Source: Onchocerca lupi (Eukaryota > Nematoda > Chromadorea > Rhabditida > Onchocercidae). From it: 64,000 nucleotides of DNA. The stretch is taken from the NCBI GenBank assembly GCA_028564675.1, contig JAOVVO010000167.1:1-64000 (forward strand), given 5' to 3'. The translations under genes were made by a program, and so were the position numbers. Positions 49,236 to 60,598 of this stretch are shown here, in pieces (the first letter of the stretch is position 1; the number at the start of each line of letters is the position of its first letter). The notes under the pieces are model-generated. The model was not told the DNA's origin. It saw only the letters and a program-made list of their open reading frames with translations, and made no database searches.

Positions 49236-50671
49236 CTATAAAGTTACACTTCTCCGACTTTGACTCAGAAATTCCATCGGCAGATTGTTCGTACGCATAT
49301 CATCATAAACATCAATCCAAGAATCAAAATGCACTGCGCTTCCAATCCATAACAACAAATACGATAAAAGAAAGTAGTAAAATGCACTGCCGAGTGAACA
49401 CTGAAACAACTTGAAACTCAATAATGAAAAATGATCGGGTCGAAATTCTTCAACAGTCAAAGAAGAAAAGTAAAGAACTTACGTATTTCATGGTTTTGAT
49501 AAATGGTTCTAAGCTATCTACCAAAACGAGGAATATAATGAGCAAATTGATGGAAACTGAAAGGGAAAATATTTATGAGGTACGTTTTATGAGTTAAAAG
49601 AAAAAGACTCATTTGTTTTAAAAATAACACTAGTAAATACGTACAGAAAATGAAATAAAGCAAGAATACAACCACTAACTTAGCAATACAGTCACACCAC
49701 ATAAGAGTTTTTGCACTTTGAGATCGCGTTTCACACAAGTGAAAAATAACGAAAAAATAATGACTAAATACAACAGAACGCTGAAAATCATGAGAACACG
49801 TGCCATTCTTAGTCCTGGAAATTGATAAAGATGACATAAAAACAAAAAGATGCTAACAAGAAATCAAAAGCATTTTATTCGATGAATACATTGAATAACT
49901 ATTGAATCTAGTTAAAAAATAGGATTTATGGAAAAGTAGGACTGAAAAATTGCCTGCTTCTTGAAACAATACATATGAAATAAAAGGAATTACCTATAGA
50001 AGGTGGGACAACATCCGAGGCAGTAAAATTCTGGCCATTTATAACGAATGTGTTGTATATATTATCAAACCATTCTGTACATCTAATTCCATTCGAAAAT
50101 TCTTCATTCTTTACACAGTCGTCTCCCAAACCACGCTGAAAATTTACTATTTCTTGAAAACAGTTTGAATATAATAAAGGGGAAAAGAAGTTTCAAAGAC
50201 TCTTCGTATTAAAAGAAAACTGAACGACTACCAAACTTCAACTCATTTACAGTTATGATTCGATTTTATGCGAGAATCTCTCCACTGCATGTTTCTTTCC
50301 CTTTCACAGTTTTCCAATGCACTGGAGCCATTGAAAGATAAAGCTACTTACATTTCAATAAAGGTACTCTAATGTGAAATAAATGCCACGAATTATACTA
50401 TCCTTCATATATTGGAGGTTGCGGGTCTAAATTTTAATTGCAAAAATCACAATCAGGGTCGGTACTGGAATCAAACATCTCAAACGGACCAGTACATAAG
50501 CGATAAAAAGAATAACAGCAAAACCTGATAGATATATGAACCATTGGTATGCACCAACCATGCATTGTTGAAAAAATGAAATGTTTGAAAAACGGCAGCA
50601 GAGACAACCAACATAAAAGCAACAATTAGCTCCCAGAAGAAACGGTTAAGATGAGTAGTCAGTCTTGCCAT
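49236..50671 (-). CDS. Four-TM claudin/PMP22-like membrane protein
   Basis: Exons in order: 50671-50525, 50135-49994, 49814-49680, 49556-49483, 49400-49236; 663 nt, 220 residues, phases close. TM1 is at about residues 13-32 (LIVAFMLVVSAAVF). The first outer loop has W...GLGDDC...C (RGLGDDCVKNEEF, then IRCTEW), the W-GL-C-C pattern of the claudin/PMP22 superfamily, and an NFT glycosylation site. TM2 (RVLMIFSVLLYLVIIFSLFF), TM3 (LLCGVTVLL joined to ISINLLIIFLVLVDS) and TM4 (AFYYFLLSYLLLWIG) follow, then a short cytoplasmic tail ending SVTL, which resembles a C-terminal PDZ ligand. Nematode members of this group shape septate-like junctions or tune ion channels; which applies here is unknown. 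The start could lie further upstream. Confidence 0.7.
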
Positions 50672-50926
50672 CGCAGCTTTGACAGATCTCGTTGATTTAA
50701 AGTTTTCTGAAACAATGATTTATACATATAAAATGAAACTTGGAAGACCATAGAAGAAGCTCCTTTCCCTACATTTCTGAGCGATTTCGAGAATGTAAGA
50801 TTGCCATATAGAGAAAGTAAGAAAACTAAATACCAATTATTAACAGGCATAGATGAAAGACGACATCCGCGATTGTAAATGAAATGCCAAGCAACAAGAG
50901 GTAATACTATTTTCAGCACCACCATG

Positions 50927-50998
50927 CTACTTCTTGGATTTTGAGCTGTGCTTAACAGATTCGATCAAATAACGCAAAACTTTCCGCTTAACCTTTGC
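50927..50998 (-). other. Possible terminal coding exon, lysine-rich
   Basis: Behind a clean TCATTTCAG acceptor, 24 codons read AKVKRKVLRYLIESVKHSSK and end in TAG. The upstream exons on the - strand between 51000 and 53600 could not be found. It may be the 3' end of an unrecognised small gene or a chance frame. Confidence 0.25.
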
Positions 50999-53630
50999 CT
51001 GAAATGAATATTTAAATTTAAGAGAACGTATTATAATTCCAATAATACCACATACAACAAGGTTTTCGTATAACAAGAAAATAGATTCTGATTAGTTGTC
51101 GATTAGCATTCACACTATTTGAAATATAATAGTGTTGAAAGACGACAAGTCTACAAAGCAGACATCGCTATAATGAGACGTAGTCGCGACGCGTGTTCCC
51201 ATATCAACATTTAAGATTTAGTGCAGTACTGAGTTACGCTAAAAAAATAAGATGCGACACAAATGATTCCTGCCAGCGCAAATTTATGACAGCTTTTCAA
51301 GATAACTTTTTTCTGCCTAAATCAATAACTATGGCCCAATATGTTGTGTTCACTTGATAGTGACGATGAACGAAGAACTAATTCAATATAATTTACTAAA
51401 ATAAACAGCAAGAAACAAAGTGACATTCTAAAGTACAACTTCAGCCAATTAACCACCATTTCACAAGAATGGCACAGACAAACCAGTCTCGGTTAACTAC
51501 TGGATTGCCGCGCACTCGATCATTGCACCAGTCGTTATCTCTGCGGAGATGTTGCCATAATCTGAGAATCGTTAATAATTGCTACGATATGAACAGTAAA
51601 TCTTTGAAGCATAGTTACAACTGACATTCGACCGTTGGAATGAAAACTGAGGTATTCAGGGTTAAATCATAAAGGCGATCCCAACCATATTAAATTTCTG
51701 AATGTTTTGAGGGCAATCTTAATGGTGTCATCCATAAATGATTAGTACTGATTTTGAAATTATGTGGGAACAGAACAATCGACTAATCAAAGAAAGTTTC
51801 AAATTCTTACTTCTTATTATATTGCTCGAATTTCTTCGCTGAGCTAGAAAAAAAAAGTTCTGAAAACAGAAATTCCAGCTTGTCTACTACAAATCAGAAG
51901 TATTTCTGTTCATGAAATGCACTCGAAAAAAAAAAAAAGGAAGTTGTATGTGAAGAAAAAGGATATTTATAAGTTTTTAGATTTATTCGATAAAATGAAG
52001 AGTGAAAAGAGTAAAGCAATAAGCTGTGCTACCGATCTGATGTTAACGCCTTGCCCTTTTTTGTTTGGTCTGTTGATTCAGTTACCGTTGAGATAATTCC
52101 GCTTAAAATGACGCAAATCAATCTCTTCCTTCTTCATGGAGATTTCACTGTGAACATCAATTGTAATTTTATGCCTGAAGCCATGAGTTGGCATAATGAT
52201 AAAAAAATATTCAAATTAAATTTTCCCAGTCAAAAAAAAAGTGCAGGAAAATTCGTGTGATTAAAAGTTAAAAATTGACGTTAAATAGCAAAATGGTAAA
52301 TTTGAATTTAAAAGTTAAATTGCAAAGCAATTTAAAATTTTGACGGTAAATTTGAGTGTTTGAAATGGTTAAAATGAACAGCAAATATATATGTTCAAGT
52401 AAACTCAGAAATATGAATCAAAATAAAACATCCTAACTTCCAGCAAGCAATATACTGATGTGGTATTCAGAACTAATAATAATACCGTTTTTGACGGAAG
52501 CAAAGCAAGACATATAAGCTTATTAAAATACGGTAGTCTTTAAACTGTAAAATTAGTAAATTTGCACTTATGCAAATTATTTCTATTGCAATTGCTAAAA
52601 AAAAAGGAAATTTTTAGTATGACGTCGTTATTTGTTTCAATAAAATTTCAAAACGGGTGCCTTTACCGTCAGCTGAAAAAACAGGCAATAGTCAGGTCAC
52701 TGTTGGGATCAATTTTTCAATATTTTGTAGTTGGCTTTCCTCTGGATGTAACATAGAGATTCTATGGAGCATGAATTTGGGAAGAAGTCATTTGAATTTT
52801 ATATTTGATTTTTAACTCAGTTTTAACCAGTATTTCAGCATATTTATGTAGTTGAAATTAGCTTTTGTTATATTACTGTGGTAATTGATATCACCATTTT
52901 GCAGTGCCTGATGCATAAACAGAAGATTTCCTTAACTGCAGAAAGTTTAGAAAATATGTATGAATCTGACATGGGGTCATCGTTGGAACTGAAAGAAACA
53001 TCCTGTTCTATCTCGATAAGGATTCTTCCGCAGAAAATGGCGCGTGCTGGGAAATAAAAGATTGTGAGGAGAATACGATGGTTCACCTTCTACCTCGCTA
53101 TTCGGCAAGATCATAGACAGATTGTGGGATCACTCTGGGAACTAAAGAATTGAAAGCGATGATTTGTTTGATCGTTTCAATGATGGTCGCAAAAAGCAGA
53201 CTAAGTATGTTGATGATCGCTCGGTCCCATCCACTAACGATTTGGGAAATTTTGCTGACTAAGCATGGTCCTATCAATTCAAATCACAAATGCTTTCTTC
53301 ATAATTTGCACAACTGACATTTTCTAATTTATATTTGATTTAAAACCGAAGTCGCCTGGGACTGTTTGTGGAAGTCGATACAGCCAGTTTCTTCTGGAAT
53401 TGAACATCATGAATGCTTTAGGCGTAAGAGAAGTCCATAACATTCCCAAACGTGTTGATTTCAAACAGTTCTTCGCCTCTTTCAGGCGAAGCTTATTGCT
53501 TCAGTCACTGATGTCTTCTTTACGAAATCCCTACTCTCGCAAACGATTCAAACATCGAGGGGTGGGGATTCGATTCTCATTGTGTCACAGTTCACAAACT
53601 GGTAGCGGTGTGAGGTGTTCGTACAGCCGG
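50999..53630. other. Intergenic; one coding-like but unassigned stretch at 52890-53280
   Basis: Most of this is AT-rich and empty. From 52900 to 53055 a + frame after TTTTGCAG is open (LTAESLENMYESDMGSSLEL), and at 53150-53272 another + frame is open (DDLFDRFNDGRKKQTKYVDD), with a local rise in G+C. They are separated by stops and have no good splice pair. The pattern suggests a decayed gene or missed exons rather than a working one. Confidence 0.3.
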
Positions 53631-56600
53631 ATGAGTTCCGTACACGAAGGTTTGTGTTTCCCTTTTTCTTCACTTTTAAAGTTCGTGAATGTTTCCCTGT
53701 ATTTTATAAATAATGCTGATCCAAGATGAACGGCTAGTGCATTAATAACATTTTGAATACCTGATTTCAGGCAAAGAAAAATGGCCATTCCAATCGTTAA
53801 CGTTTATTTCAGGTGTCTCCTGTGATGGTTGTATGGCACCAAATTTTGCAGGAGATCGGTACAAATGTCTTCGATGTTATGATTTTGATTTATGCTCTCG
53901 ATGCTACATGGAAGAGCGATCAACAGAAGTATCATCCGAAAATCGTGCTTTTCGAGAAAACAATGAAGAGCATTCTCCATCTCATCCAATGCAATGTATT
54001 ATGACACAACAGGATTTCGGTATTTTTGTGGAGTTTTAGAAAAAGAATTGCCGTTTGTAGCAGTCTAAGAATTTATGGTCATTTGCATAAGTGTGAGAGG
54101 TACTGTATAAATGCCATTTTGTGGAGTTCTAACAGGTGATGTGAAGATCGATGGAACCGAATTCCTACACTGATGAGATCTCAACGCTTCTTTACTTCAC
54201 AACTCTCTATCATTTTTATGGTAGCGCTTCTGTTGAGTGTTCAGTCTGTCGTTATGGATACAAAGAAAAAAAATTTTTCATATTGCTCTAAGGCGTGTAC
54301 CACATACCAGAGTTTAAAATTGAATTTGAAATCTGGATTTACATTATTTTCCTTCAGACGATAGTATCGATATCATTGAGATCTACTTAAAATATTAATA
54401 TTATCTGTGTTATCTCGATATTTAACCAACATAATATTTGCTTATGTTCAAACTGCCGTTTTTTCTCTGCTTGGTTTGTCAATTTTTGCAAATTTTTTAA
54501 ATTATATTTTAAGAATTGGCATATCACAGCGACCAAACTCATAGCTGGGATCGCTTACGAGTTGTGATTTTTACCTGTCCAGTTTGTGGTCTTCAAGGTT
54601 TTTCACGTGAACGTCTTGTTTCACACGTCATCGATGAACATTCGACTTCACCGCGATCTCCAACACAGCGGAGCGAAATGGTTTTTTCTTTTTTCTTTCT
54701 TTTTTTTTTTCTGTTCCTGAACATTCTCTCAACATTCTGAACCTCTTACGAATTTTTATTAACTGTCACTTTCAATTTCTCTGACATCATCGACTTTCTA
54801 ATTATTTGCATCTAACTTTTTTTTAATCATTAAAACAGGATGTATTTTTTCGATTTTTGACTTCGTTTTTTAGGCATGTCCAATTTGTATTTCTACCGAT
54901 TTTTATCGGATTGGTTTTGGTGATTATATGCCCAATCATCTCACTGATATGGTATCACATATGCAAGAACACCATATGCAGGCGCAGTACATGAATGTCT
55001 CTAATAATAGGTAATGATTAGGTTGTTTGTATCAACTTTTCAAATTTCAGCTTCACGAATTATATTCATTTATGTAAATATTTGCAAATAATTCACCATA
55101 TGTTCATTTTCTTAATACCATGTACTTCTCTTCTGCAGATTTAGTTTTTATAGTAACAGTGGAATTTCCGACACTGCAAATGTGTTATCCGAATTTCTGC
55201 GTGATCGCGATATGAGGCGTGTAATTGTACACAATGTACCTTTGGTCAGCAATGATTCAGATGTCGAAGAACCAGCCGCAGATGGGACTCGTCGTAATAC
55301 CAGTAGCCAACGAGGTGGGCCGCTAAGAGTTGAGACGGTTTCACGCATTCGTCGTAGGTCTATTGATAGAAATGCAGTGGAGATAAATCAGCGTATGTTC
55401 ATTTTAAATAGCAGATTTCATGAAAAGAAGAATGATAGGTTATATGAAAGAGAGGATAAAATAAGTGAGAGGAATAAATGTTCTACCAATGTTATATAAT
55501 ATCTTTTTTAATGGAATAGTTTAAATGTTGTGTTAGTTTTCGCAGTTCAGATTGTTTAAAACATCAGTTTTTCAAGATTGTAGCTTTATTTGCAGTACCC
55601 TTTATTTGTAATTCTCGTAATTCACATCAGTTTGTCTTTCGAAGGTCAATTGATCAATCATTTTTTACTTTTTTTTTGAATCAGTTGTTGACTATTCTTT
55701 TTCAGTTCGAGAAACTAGTGATTCTGCACAATCAGCAGGGAATTTTTCACCGAGACGAGTAGATGGTCAGTCACCTGCAGGATTTTCATCTGGCAACTCA
55801 TTTGTGCAATCTCCTGCCGGTTTATCGTCTAGCTTCTCCAGTCGTTCGAATATGCAGTCTGGCGGCTTTTCTTCCATTCGTCTATCTGCTTCAAGGACAG
55901 CTTTGGTGAATTTTCGTAGTTTTTTCTCATTACTAAGATTTCCATGCTTTATTTGCTCTTTAGAATTGCAAAATTTACGAAAATTAAAAATTTGAAAATG
56001 CTGCTTTAGCAACCCGCTCGTTCAGTGAGGGATTCTACTGGTCTCGTACATACTGGAAACAACTCTTTGCCTGTTAGTTCCATCATAGAAGCTCCACCAT
56101 CATCATACGAATCTCATTCTGAACTTCTTACTAATAGTAGTGCGGCGATTCGAACTTTTCAGTATCCTTTTACTGCATATTCACGTCCGACTATTCCAAG
56201 TGAGTATTCATATACATATGTGTCTGGAAATGCGCTATTTTTCCAACCTCTTTTTTTCCACCTTTCGACGATGTTTTTTAATAGCAGTATCCCTTACTGC
56301 TTATAGTGTGATTATAATTTTGTCAAATTTGCGCACATTTTTTCCAGACCATGGCTTGCAGCGAAATCAAAGAACCTCAGGTGAAAATAGTAGTCGAACA
56401 ATGGGCTATGCTAGGCGTTTTTTGGTCCGTGAACGAGACCATTCGAGAAGTGAAACATTATTTGGTGCCCCTCCAGGTTTCAGAAGACTGGAGAATGTCG
56501 ATGTTTCAAATGCAGTCGAATCCACCCCAGTTAGAATTGCTGCATGTTCTGTTAGAAACTGTGACGCTAATGATGCAAATTTATCGAATTCCGAAGCAAC

Positions 56601-59600
56601 AGATGGAACAGTTTCTAGTACTGATGCGCATGTTCTTGTAGATATAAGCTATGGTGAATATGCTGCACAAAATAGCTCGCAGGAAGCTTTAGTTGAAAGT
56701 ATTGAAGAATTGGAAAGACAAATGGAACGAAGCGGTAATATTGAATCCAAAAGATCTCTCAAGTATTGCACTTTGTTTACAGCTCTGGCTAAACCATCGT
56801 GTTTGCCGGTTTTGGAAATTGAAAGGGTCAGACTGACAGATTACGATCAAACGAAACAATCAGATGCATTAAGCTTTGATGATGACGATTATAGAAATAA
56901 GGATGAAATTCCACCGCTTCGTTTAATTATGAGAATTGGTCGACCTTTACGATGCACTTACAAGCAACGTAACCACAGCATCGTACAGCAACAGTCTTAT
57001 GACATGGCAAATGACTTCAGTGATTGGTGGTCGTCGCGCTTTAGTGAACATCTGCGTACAGAATCAGCGACACGTGTGAATCGAGCAAATATTGATGTTA
57101 CACATGAAGTATGTTAGTTCAGTTTATCTTTATCTGGTTTTTTCTCCAGGTGTCTATTTTTCCTACAAAAAGAACACAAGAGTACACTCGCTTTGAATGA
57201 ATTAGACACAAAAATGTCATTTTTTTTATTTCGTTGTGATTCCTCCTTCGTTTTCTTTTTTTTTTTTTCTTTGAAATATCGTTCTGATCACACCCATATA
57301 AAGTCAGCATTTTTTGAGACACTTAATACATCAATGCTAATGCCTGATCGATCGTTGGTTTCACGTGGCGAAGTTGCTTTAAACCGTGCAATAGAAGCGT
57401 TACGGAGATTAGATGCACGTCATACTCACAATAGTCGACTGCCTATGTCGCATGATGGTATCACACAAACCAGCAGTCCCGTTTATTTGGTTTGTTTAAA
57501 GTCCTTAATGGTCTGTTTTGACACTAACTTTAGACTAGAATTTTCACAGAAGTATTGCCGATCCATTTTTTGTGGCACGATCACTGAATGGATGTCTACG
57601 TAATCATCAGAATTTATTCAACAGTTCCTTGTTTTCATTCGGATTCAACCTAGTTTGATTCTTCCAGAAAGACCTTTCTTACATTTTCTTTGCAAATGGT
57701 AATGAGAAGCATCAATTAGGTAATATAGCATGTGAGAAATATTAGAAGATTCAAATAAGCCAAAAGAAAAGGAATGCTTGCGCTTGTTGGCAGACAGGAG
57801 GCAATATTCGGTGGTTAAAATCATTGACAGTCGATTAAAAGGGACTATTTAACAAACTGAAATGAGTCACTTTCGGAAGATCTTTTCCTCGCTTTATCAG
57901 GCGTAAAAATACATTACCTAGCAGGGTGAGTATTATGTTATATGTCCAAGGAAACTTTGATTCTTCATCCTTATCTCAATTCTATTCGTTACAATTTCTA
58001 CATTTTTAGAATGGAAGCATCATTCCTCCACCAGGAATGGGTTCGCACAATGGTCAGGTTAGATATTTAGAAAATTCAGTAATTATTCATTGCATATATG
58101 TTTCTATACGTTATATGTGAACGCAAAAAAGTCTGGTTTTTATTGTTTTAGTTCATTTTATTTAGCATGTATACGTATCCTATGCAGGTTCTTCTGAGTG
58201 AACTGGGCAATACCCTTTTTCTGGGCTCTGATTCTGTGGCCGATGCAGTTGCACGCGAAGTTGCTGCTTCCAGTGAAGCGTCTGGTTTGAATATTAGGCA
58301 GCTACAGGTGTTACTTTAGGAGTAATTGTTAAAAGGGAAGTTAATTGGTGCTTACCCGGTGTTAAAAAAAAAAAAAAAAAAGAAAAAAAAACTGGAATTT
58401 TAGGGTTTAATTCGTCGAGAGGAACACATGGCTCCAAATCCCCATTTGAACAATCGTTCGTCAAGTGGACGTTTCAGCGGTATTCCTGCACCCACTATAT
58501 TGAGCGAGATGAGAGCACGGAAATCTGTAAAAGTACAAGTAAAGGGAAATGAACAACATGATGGTGATTACAATGATTTCATTAACGAAGTTTTCAGGGT
58601 ATTTATATGCAATTAATTTTTCTGAAAATTTGAAAGTGCTTCCGAATTTTCCGGCTGCTTTCTAAGAAATCATGTTTCTATTTTGATTTTTTTTACAAGA
58701 TCAATGATATCTTGAAGAAATCACAAAGTGCTTTTTTTTCAGGCTCCAGAAATCGATTCATTGCTGGATGTCAAATACGTCGTAAAAAAGCACTTTTACA
58801 AGCCGTATGATTTGAAAACGGTGACTTTTTGGTTAATTTGACAAAGTTTTGTATTAATTGCTCCATTTTTTCAGAAGTTTACTATGTTGACTGACTTTAA
58901 AGGATTCATCCAATTGATTGATTTATAGGAAAATTATTAAATTTTGTATTTTGAAAGTTGCAGTTACATCGCTTAAAGTGGAGAATGTAGGATTCTTTCC
59001 ATGAGTTTATTAATCATAATGATTGCGTTTTCAGCTTTATAGATAACAAAACCTTGTATGTTATCTCTATATAGCTATCGCAATTATAGGACGAACAAAA
59101 AGAAGCGGTATTGATTCCCTGGTTAGAGGAACAAGATGCTTTGGATCTTTCAGTAGATATGTCTGATGCACAACTTGATGGCGAAATAGTTGAGCTTCTT
59201 AAACAAATTCCGGAATTTATGGATGATGGTTTGTTCATCTTATTTCCCAACTTTTCAAGTTTATTTGAAATCCAAGATAAATAAACAGTGAACAGTATAT
59301 TGATTTGACTCCTTTAGAAATGAGAGAAGAGCAAAAAGGGAGCAAGGGTTTGTAAGGATTTTTTAGAAGCAGTGTTTTTCATGGTTTTGATAATATGGTT
59401 CTCTAGACCTACTAATAATAAGATGCAAAAAATATTGAAAAGTGATTTTGTGAATAAAATAAACCAATTTTTTTTCCTTTTTTTTGGAGTCTGTTTCACC
59501 TAATTACGGCTTTTAATCAATCTTTCGTAAAGAAATTTAATTTCACTTTAGAACTGATTATTAGCGGGAAAGTTATAAAAGACGAATGCTATATTCACAC

Positions 59601-60598
59601 TGGATCGGATATCGAAGAAACAATGTTTGATTCAGAAAAAGGATCGGATGAAGAACTATTAATTAAAAAATGTGAAAGTGCGGATTTAAAGCGTTCGCAG
59701 GGGCCATTCACTATCATGTGAGTTCCTTTTAAATTTTATCTTTTTATTTGATGTATCATTTTCTATTTTTAGCACATATGAGAAAGGTGAAATTATTTTA
59801 AGAGGTATATTTGGTGCTGGTTCAAATGAGCGAAACGAATTTGGAACAGATTACTGGAAAGATTATCGATTTCTTCGCAATCGTAGGGGTGTTTTTGTTT
59901 TGAAAAAGTATGTCATTTTTTTCAGCATTTTTCTTTATTAAGTTGGAGAGTTTGATTGATAAAGCAATCACAAAAACAAAATCAATTTTTCAGCAGTCTT
60001 TTGTCAAGGCATTATTGTGAATGGTCGTTTTTCGTTTTTCCTTTTTTTTTTATTATTATTATTATTATAATATTCACTGTCATTGTTAGTTACAGAAGTG
60101 ATGTACCATTGGAATGTATGCTCGCACCCATGGATCACCGTTTGATAAAGCAGCTGGTGTTCGGGAAGCTAGATGTTCCGATGTCACTTTATAACAGGAC
60201 ACATTACCTTCCGGAAATTTTCATGCGCATTATGCGTACTAATCTTCGCATCTTCTATTTGTCACAAGAAACGAAGGAATTTCTGGAAGAAAATATGGGA
60301 AGAAGATTTCTTGTTTATAAATAGGAACGAAAGCCAAATTTTCAGCCAGAAGTATGAGAATATGGACCTTTGTTTCAAATAATACCATTAGAATGAAAAT
60401 GAACATTTCAATTTTTAGGAAGAGATTGTGCCATCATTGGAGAATGAAGGAAATATGCAGTGGGATATGGGGACTGTCAAAGCTGAATGGAACGTCTCTT
60501 CTGAACCACTCGAAATCCCTCCAGAACTTTGGTATTTTCTTGATCTGGCTAGCTTCTTTGATCCAAACACAATTGTCCTTAATGAGCAAAACAAATGA
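53631..60598 (+). CDS. KCMF1: KCMF1-like ZZ/C2H2 zinc finger protein with long C-terminal extension
   Basis: KCMF1 is a RING-less E3-associated protein that works with UBR4 and RAD6. Exons: 53631-53649, 53813-54019, 54514-54680, 54874-55010, 55139-55392, 55706-55905, 56010-56199, 56348-57108, 57304-57489, 58010-58057, 58188-58307, 58404-58598, 58743-58820, 59090-59228, 59552-59717, 59773-59907, 60090-60312, 60419-60598; 3405 nt, 1134 residues, all phases close. The start MSSVHEGVSCDGC equals human MSRHEGVSCDAC; the ZZ finger (about 8-70) has RYKCLRCYDFDLC and HPMQC; C2H2-type fingers follow (FTCPVCG, ACPICIST with HMQEHH). After about residue 180 resemblance ends: serine-rich repeats (SPAGFSS), an acidic patch (SFDDDDY), then a folded-looking part with GEIILRGIFGAG and DVPLECMLAPMDH and the end PPELWYFLDLASFFDPNT. 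Human KCMF1 is 381 residues. Phases allow one gene but do not exclude two. The exon 9 acceptor (ATATAAAG) is weak. Confidence 0.72.
58362..58390. repeat. Poly-A tract in a KCMF1-like intron
   Basis: A run of about 19 A, a G, then 9 A, shortly before the exon at 58404. Simple repeat. Confidence 0.85.
59318..59347 (+). other. Possible 30-nt cassette microexon of the KCMF1-like gene
   Basis: Between exons 59090-59228 and 59552-59717 (both junctions phase 1) lies a 30-nt segment after CTTTAG and before GTTTGT that would enter and leave in phase 1 and add EMREEQKGSK without a stop. It is a candidate alternative exon; skipping it also keeps the frame. Confidence 0.35.

Noticed and set aside
54136..54173. 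Possible extra KCMF1-like exon after TTCTAACAG (GDVKIDGTEF)
   Set aside because: It reaches a stop at once, and skipping it gives the family-consistent join DFELAYH.
56351..56641. Open frame of 96 codons starting MACSEIKEPQ
   Set aside because: It is an out-of-phase shadow of the large KCMF1-like exon 56348-57108, whose frame joins both neighbours.
60340..60350. Possible 6-nt microexon (CCAGAA) between the last two KCMF1-like exons
   Set aside because: The flanking exons already join in phase 0 without it; there is no independent support.
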